In this document: one piece after another, positions 1 through 12,720 of the stretch | Layout of the letters: each line of letters starts with the position of its first letter | Numbering within the stretch: the first letter of the stretch is position 1 | Assembly (NCBI GenBank): GCA_037127315.1 | Contig: JBBBDQ010000750.1 | Span: 3,007,001 to 3,071,000 of the forward strand | DNA length: 64,000 bases | Reading direction: 5' to 3' | Source: Ascarosepion bandense | Taxonomy: Eukaryota; Mollusca; Cephalopoda; Sepiida; Sepiidae | Position numbers and translations under genes: made by a program | Notes under the pieces: generated by a model | What the model was told of the DNA's origin: nothing | Database searches by the model: none | What the model saw: the letters and a program-made list of their open reading frames with translations, nothing else

Positions 1-1900
1 ACTGTCCTTCACTCCTACTTCTTCCTCCTACTCCTACCAAAAGAAACCGTTAACTTCTTTAACGGTTTTGCCGCCCAATTTTGAATTCTTGGCATCAGTG
101 TGTCTACCTTTTTCTATTTTTAGCATACTCGCCATTTTATACACCATAACAAACTAATATAACAACATTGTATAAAGTAAGGTTACAGAACTGAATAATT
201 CGTGAATGCAAGATGTCGTGAAGAGAGTTCTTTCTTAGATTTTAAAGATATTGTCTGAATATTCATGATAGAAGAGTCCCTGAAAAGGAAATATGTTTGT
301 ACTGAATATAATTATACTTGTTTTGAAATGTACTTATGAGATAAAGAGAAACATTTATGTGGCTAATTGCTGAATGCAATTAGCACAGTGAGTTGGAAGA
401 GACAAACGGCATTCGGACTTATGCTCCAAATAACAGCCTTCAACTGGCTAAGCATGTGTGGAAATCAGTTTATATATTTCTTAATAAACGCGGGAAAAAA
501 AGTTTCACGTGCGGTCCTCACGTAAGTGTGTGTGAGTATATGTGTATGAACGGGTGTGCATAGCGATATGTATGTAGGTATGTACATGCAATGTAGAAGT
601 GATTCTACAAGGCAATACAACTGTTTTTGGTGGAATATCCTGCAGACTTCGTCCCCCTCCTCACTACTTCAGTCTCTACTCACTGGAACTACTGGGGGTC
701 TGGCTGGGCTTCTCTGCCTTCCATTGTTTCTGTTGGGTTCTTTCTGAGGTACACCTTGGACAAGTGCTCTGCAGCACCACAGGCTGCAGTAGTGGAGACG
801 GCGACCTTTGAAAAGGATATATAGAACGACCCCCACAAGTAAGAGTGCTGGATGCGTCTCATCCACTGGGGTCATTGTCACCATCACGGCAAAGTCGCCG
901 GTGGCAATGTCCACTTTACAGTTTATTGCCAAGATATCCTCGACCTGCCGATATTTAGCGAAAAAACACGCCCAAATGGTCTTTCTTTACTCTTCTTGTG
1001 TTCCAAGTTAATCCGTGTCTTCAGAGTGCCCATGTACTATTCAGTCTCACGGTCACCTATTTCGTTGGTAGGACGCTACCGGCCAAAGACCAGGTTGCTT
1101 CCTCGATCATAAGCATGGCGTAACTCCGGCGTGCCAACACCCACTCTCTTTAGGACCTCATCCATCACATTACCTGCTGACTTCAATCAACTTCCTTGAC
1201 TTTACGTCCATTGTCAGCAGGAATAGCGTACTAATGTTGAGACTACCTCTAAGACGGTACAGCTAAAAAGTTCTTTACCCGAAATGAAATTATACTGGTC
1301 CTTCAGGCTATTTATTATTATTCGGGCCCATTCTGTTTGGGACTGTCTACCGACAATGCCGATGGGCTTGCAGTTTTGTGGGTGTGAGTTCCAGATGGTG
1401 GAGAGACTGTGAGCCATTTTGAGTTTTTGACCGAGACACCACGACAATTCGTACTACAAAAAGTAAAAACTCACATACACGAAAAAACTTGGTGAAGAAA
1501 ACTAAACTTTTTACCAATAAACAACGTAGAGAGAATAATTAAATAAAAGCTTTCAAAATGTTTTGCTTCAGAAAAAAAAAAATCAAATAACACAGAAAAA
1601 TCAAATACAAAAAGAATTTTTTTTAAATAAAAAAAATAAAAATTAGTTTAAAGAAAAATTTAAAATATTTTAGCGTAAAAAAAAACTACATTGAAATTTC
1701 ACACAAGTCTTTCGCAAGAATAAACCTCGCCGGTCAGAGTAATAAATCTAAAAGGTCTTTGAGGTGCTGAAAACAAAAGAATCCTCATCTAGCAGGCAAA
1801 ATCAACAAAGATTCGCTAGAAAATTAAAAGCCTGCCAGGATAGAGAGAAGAAAGTAGATGCAATTTGGGTTAATCCTGGAAAAAACGAAAACGAGGCGAA
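1..1900. other. Upstream intergenic DNA, no assigned gene
   Basis: No gene could be assigned here. Positions 1-550 and 1450-1750 are AT-rich with no recognisable feature. Positions about 600-1450 are clearly richer in G+C and hold several overlapping short open frames on both strands, the longest on the minus strand (669-932 and 1214-1447). None matches a family I recognise. It may be a decayed coding or transposon fragment; see the findings. Confidence 0.5.
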
Positions 1901-1904
1901 ATTC

Positions 1905-2031
1905 CTAGTTAGCGCATGCGCATTGCCAATCTTAAAACGGTGGTACTCGTCGAGGGGGGCCACAACAACAACAACAAAAATCGTTATTTTTTCTCTGTTT
2001 CCAGCATTTAAAATTTTCATTGTCTTATTTA
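1905..2031 (+). promoter_or_regulatory. Probable BRMS1-like promoter: NRF-1 palindrome plus CCAAT box
   Basis: Positions 1912-1921 read GCGCATGCGC, a perfect NRF-1 (alpha-Pal) core palindrome, and 1926-1930 read CCAAT. They lie 111-102 bases before the BRMS1-like ATG at 2032, and no TATA box is evident at a sensible distance. This is the usual layout of a housekeeping, TATA-less promoter. The two motifs are seen directly. The promoter role and the transcription start are inferred. Confidence 0.5.
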
Positions 2032-2125
2032 ATGGAACAATTGAAGATGGAACAGGATACCGGCGAAAGTGATAAAAGTTCCGATGAAGATACAGAGTCA
2101 TCTGGTTCTGAGGAAGATAGTTCAG
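2032..2125 (+). CDS. BRMS1: BRMS1-like coding exon 1
   Basis: Encodes residues 1-31, rich in Asp, Glu and Ser ([14 protein letters not shown]), matching the acidic N terminus of BRMS1/BRMS1L. The ATG at 2032 is the first in frame and a second lies at 2047. The exon ends one base into a codon before the donor GT at 2126. Confidence 0.85.
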
Positions 2126-5100
2126 GTCAGTTCATTTGCTTATTATGTTCTTCCTTCATTCTACTCTTTCACTGGTAACCAGTAGCACAATGTGGTGATA
2201 TGAATTTATCGTTTAAAAAAAAAAGAACGATAGTTTTAACGTCTTCACTTTTGTAATTTTATCGTTTAAAACCTTTTATGAGGATTCTGTTTTATCCTTT
2301 AAATATTTTATTAGTATACTTATAACTAATTTATTGTGGTTAGCATTGAATTTTTTATTTCTTTCTTCATTCACTCATTTACTTAGTCGTTTAGATTACC
2401 ACTCAAGTTTTCCATGCTTTAATGTTTACCATGGATAGAAATCTAAAGCATATACATTAATAGCATATTTAAAGAAGAAAAAAACCCACACATTATAACT
2501 CTGAAAACTTTAATATTTTTCTCTAGATTTTCATTTGCAAATATTTACAATACTTTTAATTTTATTAACCACCAGTTATGACTCGACTTGGATATTTTTT
2601 TTTGTACTAAAGGCGCGCCATTTTTACTCAACCAAAAATGCATTAACGAATATTGGTCTTTTATTTACTTTTTTTTTTTTTTTTGTTAGTATTATTTTTT
2701 CTAGTATTTTGAGAATATTTACTATAATTAAGCATAGATATACTTTTCTATATGTGTGTATTTTCCGTGTGGTATTGTGAAACAAAAAACTAGAACATGA
2801 TTGTCCTTTTTGTTGAATATTAGAAAGCTCTGCTTTTATGTACTAACCGAACGTTGTGTAAAAAAATAAAATAAAAATGCCTATGATTAACGACTGATTT
2901 TTTTTTTTCCTTTAATAAAAAAAAAAAATAACAACTCCGGTTTAAATATATAAAAAGCATAATTTTGTCAGCTTTAATGTTGGTTAAAAAAGTATTTTGA
3001 AGGTTTGTTTGAGCGTCTTTTTTACTTTTGTTTTTCTTTTTAATTTAAGAACAAAACAACAATACAACATTCATTTGTTTGTATAATTTTTTTTTTTCTC
3101 TAACAGCCTTTTTGGCATAAGGCCACGAGTATTGGGCATCCAGTGATACTATGACTCGCACCAATTTTTGCTAGACTAGAGAGACGATGAGACATTTAAA
3201 TATATGAATGTGTGAAACAGTTGGCGGGATTGATAATTCGTTTCATGTAGAAGGTGGGGAGAAAATTCCTCGCCTTTACGCAATTTTATTTTTGTTACAC
3301 GGTCAAACCTAGATTACTAAAGGCTGATTTTCATGGTATTTGTAATTTTTTTTCTCTCTCGATCGAATAACGTACAAAAGACTTGAAATTAAAAATTTAT
3401 GCGGAAGTAATAAAGAGAACAATGCCGCAGAAATTTAAATTTCATTTTTTGAGAAAGCTTGAGTCAAAGTGTCATCATTTTTTTTATTTATAAAGCTCTC
3501 TATTGATTGTAAACAAGTAGTCAGTTATAGAAAAATACCGTTATAAGATGACCTTTTTCCACTCCAAGTTTTACTTTTCCATTTTATTTTCTCTTAAAAG
3601 TTGAAAAAAAAACTTTTTAATTCTATTCCTGTCGAACATTTAAAAAAAAAATAGTTGTAGGTACTCCGACCAGAAGTATCTTGTTCAATTTTTTTTTATA
3701 TTTGACAAAAAAAAAAAAATAATAATAATAAAAATCAGAAATGTTTAAAAATTAACCTAACTCCTAAGGAAGTTAGAGATGCTCATTATCACATGATTTT
3801 AAAAAAAAACAAAAAAAAACCCAGAAATTCGTATCTAAATATAAATTACTTTTATCATCAATTTTTAAGCAATCTTTTTTTTTTCTTTTTACACTATTTG
3901 CAATTACATATTTTTCAGACTGTTAGTGTTATTCCTTTTGTCACATTCACAACGTTTTTGGCCGTTATATGCTACAACCTTCTTGTATGTTGGCGTTTCT
4001 GAAGATTCGATGGCGTTTATGAATTGTGGAGACATTCTTTTTGTGTAACCAGTCTTCAGAAACGCCACTATACACTTCAGACTATTTAATTATCTAGATT
4101 CGGTTTGAAATACAAACAAATAAGACCTGAAGAAGGCCAAAACGTTGTGAATGTGACAATAACTATGAGGCCAATAGTGACTTATATTTTAGAAAATATC
4201 ATAGAAATATAGACAGGTGTTTTAAACAGTCCCTATTTCCAATTTCAAGATTGTTTCTTTTACATTTTAATTTAAACCACATTATTGTATGAGCATGTTT
4301 TGTTTTGGCTTAGGTGAAATCAGTTTGTGGCAAATTAAAACCCTGTGAATTTTGTGGAGTGCTCCTTTTCTTAATGAGACAAAAAATATTTCTGACAACA
4401 TAGTGCCTACTGTACAAATCCACAAAGTGAATTTTGTTTGTGTGTGTTGTTATTTATTTATTATTATTAATATATTGTTAAATTCGTCTATTGAACAGGT
4501 GAAGAGGCTCATCCCTTGTTCACTGTTTGATGTGGTTTCCGGCTTTTTCTTTTCCAATCTTTTCACTCTTACGTAGACCCCTGCACATCAGTGGCGTTAC
4601 CGCCTTGCTTGGGGTAATATGATTAAAAAAAAAAATTAAACATTAACTTCTCTGTCTCTCTTACTTTTAGCATTTGGCCAGGTCACATTTAAACAGTAGT
4701 TCTTGTATGGTCACCAAAGTTAAGCAATGCAGAGCCTTTTCTCTCTCCAAAACTCTTACTAACCTCTTGTTTATAATATAGATCTGTGTATGTATGTATG
4801 TATGTGTTCCCTTCCTGTCACACTGGTAGTGGTGGTGGGGGAGTTTATGTCTTAATATAAAATACTCAATAGTAAGTACATCAATATATATGTTGGCATC
4901 ATTTTATACGACTTATCAATATAAATATTTTGATGGCATGGGCCAACTCATTTAAATATTTTTTCACTTTAAATAACCTGCAAAAAAAACAAAAACCAAA
5001 TCATTAACATCGCTTATCTCCTATAACTTGATATTTCTAATGAAGCGTAAATGAAGAAATTTGTTAAATCTATAAGGTTTCTTTTATCATATTGTTGTTC

Positions 5101-8100
5101 TAATTCATATTTAATTCCAGTTCATCCTTTTGTCCAAACATTGAGAATACAGCAAAAAGATGTCCTCATTAATCCATTTGTACAAAAAGCTCTTAATTAT
5201 CGGGTTGCTTCATTAGAAACGGAAAAAAATTCCTGTTCGGATGCATTGCTGAGAAAGTAATCTCCAAAACCACTCACAAAGTACACAAACCACAACAGAT
5301 ATCTTCCTTGAATACATCCACAATTACCTCCTTGTGCAGAATTGTTTAATAAAACACTGCATAGGAAAAAACATGTTCTCCAATTCCAGAGCTGAAAGCT
5401 AAGACAAACCACTTTCTACAAAAACAATGAACATGTAAATCACCTAAATTACAAGTTACACAAACATTTTTGGAGATTGTAATTATCGGGGAAACAAGTA
5501 AATGAAAGGGAGTTCCACAGGTGGTAAGTATGAGAAAAGAAACTATTGAAGTAGAAGTGGCGATTGCATTTAACTATTTCAATGATAAAAGGTCGGGACC
5601 TAGATGCCAATCTAGTAACATGCTTAAATTCATATGGAAAGAGCACCAGGTGGGGTGAAAAATCTCGTCAGAGCAGTTGCCATAAAAATATTTCAGAAAA
5701 GACAAAGGGAAACCATGTCACTCTGGTTCAAAAGTGACTGAAATTAAGATTTGACTACAACTTTGAAGAGAGTTCCACATAAGGAATTGTAGCAGAAAAC
5801 TTTCCGATACCAAAGAAACAGTACCACTTACAAGATACCTACAGGTGCTAGAAAATATGCAGAGTAGTCATGGTAGAAACTGACATCTACATTGAACAAT
5901 TAGAATCTCTCTTGATTATAAGAGATAACAAATGGACAGGAAATACAGGCACTAAGTTTCAATTTAACATTTAAGAAACTGTTAAAAAGTGAAAACATCC
6001 TGGACAAAACTGATAAAATACCACTCCACAACTTTCACACTACATGGCTTACCCAGACCTATCATATCTAGCATCAACAGACCCCCTTCTCCAAGTAATT
6101 GCAAAACTCCTGTTCCTAGTCACACACATCATGACACAAATTAAACACTAGTGACTTAATCCAGAGAATACGAAACATAAGCATGGAAAACAATTGAGGT
6201 AAGCTCAGAATGTTAAATCGTTATACACAAATACTCATCACAAAATGTCTCAAGATGTTAAGAAACCACCCCCACCAAATCCAAAGAGAAACTTCCTGTA
6301 CTGGCCTATAGAATCATACAACTATGAAAACTAATTATTGAGCACTGCATCTTTTTTAACAAAAATTTGGTTTACTGTTGGGATTCCCTTATAAGCATTG
6401 TGCTTGGATGTCTTTTAGAATTTCCAGAGTGTGTCCTAATATATCATCACAATGAAAATCTACCAAACATCATAAAGACACAACAATGAAGAACCAACCA
6501 TTGAATCCATACATGAGCATGAAATAAATATCACCAAAGTTGTCATTAACATCTTGTTAATATGAAACCAGAACAAATTGGATTTTAAAATTTATTGCAA
6601 ATCCACAAACAAAAATCAATTTCTATTCTCATTATGGCCAAATATTAGAATCAATACTAAGTTTTTACCTTGGAACCATTAGAATATTCAGCCTAGAACT
6701 CAGATGAAGAGAAATACACAGAAAACACAAACACATTTAAACTTCTGCACTGCCCACATAACTTAATCGATCACCAAAAAGAAAAAAGTTAGGCACCACT
6801 GACACCTAAAACACAAAATAGAAAACTTTGAATATTTACTTTTTTGTTACTCCCTATAAAATTTTAAAGGGATATTTGGATTCCTTGACTAAGTCTATAA
6901 TTTCTAGCCAGTAGATCAGAAGATAAGGATTTTTTTGTGGGATCCTTGAATTTGAAAATTAAAATGTCTGTAGATGGAAAATGCTAATTTGGCAAAATTT
7001 CAATTTGCAATATCTTGAATGTTTAGGAATTTTTACAGTTTTCTAATGACTACAAGATCTACAACATATCAAAAGTAATCTTTTGGTAGGGGTTTACATT
7101 GATTGGGTAAATTGGCATGTAATGAAAAAATAAAAAGAAGCCTAATAAGGAACAGGCTTTACAACAAAGAAAATATTCTAATTTTAGGTAGAGTGGGGGC
7201 TTATAATTTTCTTATTTTGCCTTGAAATTAAGGCCATGCAGCATTGCAAAAATTTTTTTTTTTTTTTTAATTAGAAAAAAAAAAGAGTAACTTTCATTGA
7301 TCCAATATTTCTGAGATTTGGGATGTAGACGAAATAAGAACTGTAGAATCCAAATATCTAACTATTTTAATCCTATACCTGATGGAAAATTATTTTTCTC
7401 GCCTAAATGCATGACTATAAAATCAACAACTTTTCACTTGTGTAGCTTATGGTCAGTCTGTAGAAAATACATCCTCTTCAATTTTCATACTTTTTGCTAA
7501 CATCGATGTCTGCTCAAGTTCACCAAAGAATTTTGTGAGGGGCTCAAGTCTACTTTAGAAGATATGACCCTGCCAAGTTTTGTTTTGTTTTGTTTCCCTG
7601 ATGTATGTGCAGGATTTTACTGAAAGATTATAATTACATCCTAATGCTTTATGACTTCTCAAATGTTGATATTGTGCTAAGTGACTTAAATTATTCAATA
7701 ACATTTTTTTTTTTTTAAGAAAAACATAAATATTTTGTAGATATTGCACTTTGTACTGATAGGTTGTCTTTAACAAGTGGTAAATATTGCCTCATCCAAG
7801 ATAATGAACAGCGTATAGAATATTTGTAGATGGCACTAAACATGAAATTAAAATAAATTCTTTCTGTTTATTTATTTATTTTATTTTTTGTATTTTTTGA
7901 TAAATTATTTTCCTGAAACAAGAACATTTTTTCATTCTCAAAAATTGATAATAAAAATCAATGTTAATCTTTTAAAACAGAATATTTAGTTGGCACTAGC
8001 TGAAGGAAATGCTTTCTCCTTTTTTTTTTTTTTTTTTCTTCCTCAGAAAAAAGTGATAAAAATGAATATACAAAGAGCCTTTAAAAAATTACATTCTCAA

Positions 8101-9349
8101 CTGCACTGTGCACTAAATTCTGTGTATATAGACTAAATTGTTTTGAATATAATCTTTGGAGATAATTAATCCATCTCAGACAAACGTTAAACTGGCCCCC
8201 CTCTCCTCAAACAAGCTGATGAAGCATCTTTGCATTATTAAGGTTTTATTAGAATTCTAATTTTTGCTTTTTGAAACAAACCTTACCAAAGAATGAATGG
8301 AGTTAAACTAATAGTAGTGGCACTTTTTTTTTTATTTATTTATATTAAAATGTCAGAATTTTATACTTTATTGGTACTGCCATGAACTTCAAAAAATGCA
8401 TTTTTAAATAATTTAAATACATTCTTTCAAGTTAACTTTTCTTTTGTTGTTTTATTTAAAAGATAAGTCTAATGGTAATGAACAAAAAAATTTTCTATCA
8501 GTGGGCAAAGTTTTAAAACTTCCCATGTTCACTAGTCGTTCATTGACAATGAATGTAGAAAACAAATTTTAAAATTCAATATTTGTCCTAGAAATTTGTT
8601 TCAAATACTTTTTGTAAACTTAAAGATTAATTAGCTGGATCTTACTTTTTGCTCAAAACAATGAAAATGTTTATTTATGCACAATAGCCTGTGATGTAGG
8701 CTAAACAACAATAGTTTCTTACTGTCACCTCTGACTCTTATGTACATGGAAAATTAGAGAAATATTGAACATTAGCAGTGCAATAACCAGGAAACAGTAC
8801 AATAAAACTCACTAATTTCTGGAAATACTACATGAATTATTGAATAATGGTAAATCATTAATTTTCTTGGATATTTCTCAATTCTCTAACAATTATCCCC
8901 AGTATTTTATAGCATTTTTAAATTCTTTAATCATTTAAAAGAAAATGTTTTAACCCTGTAACACGGTCATGGAGTATCTGATACCGACACTCTTTGTTTC
9001 ATTGATCACAACCATGTTCCAGGGTTAATGAAATGTTTGTACACCTCAATAAGCACAAATAACTTAAGGGAAAATTGCATAATAGCTTTAGAAGTATTAA
9101 GTGAGTTCTCTTTGAAATTTTGATTTTTTCCATGTTTTTATTTGAATTTAGAAATTGATGAAGAAGAATCTGAACGGCGCCGTGCTGAATGTCTTGAAGA
9201 TATGGCAATGCTGGAACACCAATTTTCTGCTTTAAAAGAAAGGTAGGAATGTAAATTTCTACTTTCTGAACATTTTTTTTTTTACATGAACCTTTTCTGA
9301 ACCTTAGTTTTGTCTTAATTGGTTTGTATGACTGGAGTTCTTCAGTTTT

Positions 9350-9382
<33 letters not shown>

Positions 9383-12300
9383 GGCTCAGAAAATATCTGC
9401 GTTATTTAGGTGGCCTTTTTAATTTTCTAGCTTTAGAGAAAAATGCTACAAAGAAGGAAAGTGATAGATTTATTGAGCTAATAATATTGCTAATTGATTG
9501 TCATCAGTCAATTAAGTGCCATATGTGATACTGACTGGACAGAGGATTTTTTCGCAGTAGGTTGCCATTACTTTCTGTAATAGACTGCTTGCCAATCAAG
9601 GCTGTAAAACCTAATTTGTCCTGTTATTTGACTCATAGCTGAAGGGAAGAAGTGAATTAATATCTTGCCCAAGGGCATTTGCATGTAAGTGAATGCAACG
9701 AATTAGACAGGAATTTAAACTTAGCTCTCCGATTTATCAATTTGAGCTGATATCCACTCTACCACAATGCTCAAGTGTATTTGTTGCATTCACTTCTGCA
9801 CAAATAACTCTAGGAAATGTATTAATCTGTCTCTTCTCTCACCAGCTATGAGTTAAATGCTAGGACAGATTGGGTTCTGTAGCCTTGGTTGGCAACCAGT
9901 CTACCACAGAAAGTTTTAGCAAAATCTTCTCAGTCGGTCATGTCTTTTTTAAGACATGATCACCCAAGCGTGTATCACATAACTGATTTTCATCACAGTA
10001 ATTAAAAATATATATATATATATATATATATTTATTCACATTTGACAAGTGGTATTAAACTTTTTTTTCTTTCAGTCAAATCAGAAACAAAATGTTTTAG
10101 GAAGCACCAACTTTCAACGAAAACTTTTTTTTTTCATAAGCATTAAGACATCTTTAGTTTATCATGTATTGTTTTTTTTTCTATTTATTTATTTATTTTT
10201 TTTAATTTTTTTTCTTAGACATTTCTGAACGTTTTATTTAACTAAAAAAAAACACAAATTTGCTACCCCTTCCTCTTAATATTTCCGCAAGGTCTTATAT
10301 AGTGACCTTTTCAACACACAACTTATTTATGACTGAATCAGTCAGTTAAGTGCCATACGTGATACATGCTTTGGTCAATCTCGAAAGAGACATGACTGAC
10401 TAGGCAGAAGAATATCCCACAGTAGATTGCCATTGATTTCTGTGGTAGACTGGTTGCCAACCATGGCTATAGAACCCAATCTGTCCTATTATTTAACCCA
10501 TAACTGGAGGGAAGAGACAGATTAATACTTTTCCCAAGGATATTTGTGCATAAGTGTATGCAAGGACTTCAACTGGAATTCAAACTTGGCTCCTTGATTT
10601 GTCGTTCAGAGTCTATATCCACTGTACCACAACGCATGACTGAATAAGTGCCGTAAAAGCCTTGTCTCTATCAGAAAAAAATGTGTTGCTGCTCTAAAAG
10701 TTAAATGGATAAGAAAAAAGCTTTTTAAATATCCTGCTGGAAAAGTACATCTGGAGTACTATCTGTGATTAACACAGTTTCAATCTACTCTTCCAGGAAT
10801 TTGTCAACAGAGTTAAACATATCTAAACTAATGCTTACCATTCTTACAGAAGTATTTAGAAGAGGAAAAGCAGCTAGTTATCAACTAAAACAGTGTTGAT
10901 ATGCAAACAAGTAAATCTATTATCAGGTCTCTGGAATTTACTAATGGGCAGTTTTGTAGGTTCCCAATTTTGTTTGACACTGAATGATCCCTGCATCAAA
11001 TTATTTCAACGAATATGTTTGGCGATATAAAACATTCTTGTGGTTGCCAGAATGATAATTTGTGGAGGTGTTTCAGATTTTTCTTACAAAACGATCGAAG
11101 TATACAAGTCCAAGTGTAACCTTTTTATTTTTTATTTATTTATTTATTTATTTTTTTTTTTTTTTTTTAATTTTCTCTTAATTTTTGTATGTCCCATAAG
11201 TCGAATGCTTGAAAGGAATGGTTAAGCATTCAAGTTACAGTGAGATATCTTCCTTGACTTGCAAAAAGTATAGTCTTTCTTTTGTTCCTCAGTGATATTT
11301 TCATAGTTTAAGCTTTCTGTGTTTATCAAGAATATAGGAGTATGAATCTTTTTTTTCTTTTTTTTTTTTATATTTTCTTCACCATTGATGTATCAAATGT
11401 CAAGTGGATTGTGAAAAGTGGTTCAGGTGTTTTGTGTCGTGGTGAATATTTGACTAGCTTATTATAGAAGGTATAAGTGAGTGGCCTATGATGTATGAAT
11501 AACATGAATTTAAGTTCCTAAAATATAATGGAAATGTTGGATAGATGTTCTCTTAAAAATGTGCTGTATTTCAGTTTGAGAAAGAAAAAGAAAAAAAGGA
11601 TATAGATGCCAAGCAAAAGAATCTGCTTTCAGTACAATATGCATCAGGGATGACCTCTGACTCTAGGAAAGTCAAATTATTCCTAACTGTAGCATGTGCT
11701 GAAATTCTTCCTTTTTGTAATTTTGTATTTCGCCAGGCTGAGTCTCTGAGGTAGAAGTCTGTTAGCTTGTTTAAATGTTATGTTTAGCAGTGTAATACTC
11801 GGATGAAGTTGTAATACCTGTGAATTATGAAAAATTTTACAAAAAATCTTGTGCAGAACTTATATAATCTGCATACAATCCTGTTTAACTGTATCACAGC
11901 TCATCAGTGCAGCTAGATTAACTGTTTGCCTCAAGGCAGAATTGAAATCAAACTGATTTGTCATCAGACAGATATCTTTCTGCTGCGCTTAGCACACAGC
12001 AGAGAATGGCATCTTTCATAGGATGTAAACAAACAGTAATTCCGAGAATTCAATTTAGTAGCCTAACTGAACTGCATTAAATTCATTAACCAAAGAATGT
12101 AGCCTAAAACCATAAGTAGTTATGACATCTACCTCTTCCTATAGTTCTCTATTGACTAGCAAGAGCATATATTGAGAGATGTTGAGGAGTTCCTCGGATT
12201 TTTAGTTATGTTGTCTATCAGTGTTTTGGTAGCCATGTTTGCTGACAGGTTGAAATGTGTGAGGAAGCCTGCTCTTAGTATAAGTCTCTTTGTGTTTGCT

Positions 12301-12676
12301 TGTATATAAAATCCATGAAAAACTTTGATTCTAAAATTTAATGAGTAATTTTCCACCATACATGTCAATTTTAGTAGCATGCTGGTGTGTGTGTGTTGTA
12401 GGCATACTAATAATTTTGGCACTTGTGTTGGGTAAAAATTCATGTGATGTGAGTCATGAATGTAAGGCTACTTTTCTTTGAGTATCTGGATACAGTGGTC
12501 ATCAGTGTTTGGATAGGTGTTTTCCTGGCTCAGTATTAGAAATTTCTATGGTTTTGTGCATATTTTAGCATTACTACCAAGTTTATGGTGGTACTAACAT
12601 ATTTCAGTGTTGCATGGGAGTTTTTGAGTTGTTGGCTATTTTGATTGGAATGTGTGGGGCTTGATACATTGACACA

Positions 12677-12720
<44 letters not shown>

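Larger units (their letters stand above)
2126..9151 (+). other. BRMS1-like intron 1 (about 7 kb)
   Basis: AT-rich intron with many A/T homopolymers. Recognisable contents are a foldback element at 3931-4165, a SINE with a LINE-type tail at 4487-4640 and a minus-strand LINE relic near 5440-5760. From about 5.8 to 9.1 kb I see no supported element, only AT-rich DNA and short unconvincing open frames. Confidence 0.7.

Noticed and set aside
1764..2101. A 102-residue plus frame and 99-residue minus frame over the BRMS1-like start
   Set aside because: They are out of frame with the acidic exon 1 that matches the family and have no recognisable domain.
8670..8730. GCCTGTGATGTAGGC followed by TAAAC, resembling hammerhead stem II and core
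   Set aside because: The preceding seven bases match the CTGATGA core at only three positions, so no hammerhead can be claimed.
11951..11975. A second CTGATGA on the minus strand within the SINE head
   Set aside because: It lies between the A and B boxes and has no hammerhead stems. It is a chance match.
12485..12515. Minus-strand CTGATGACCACTGTATCC
   Set aside because: It has CTGATGA but no GAAA core or matching stems afterwards.
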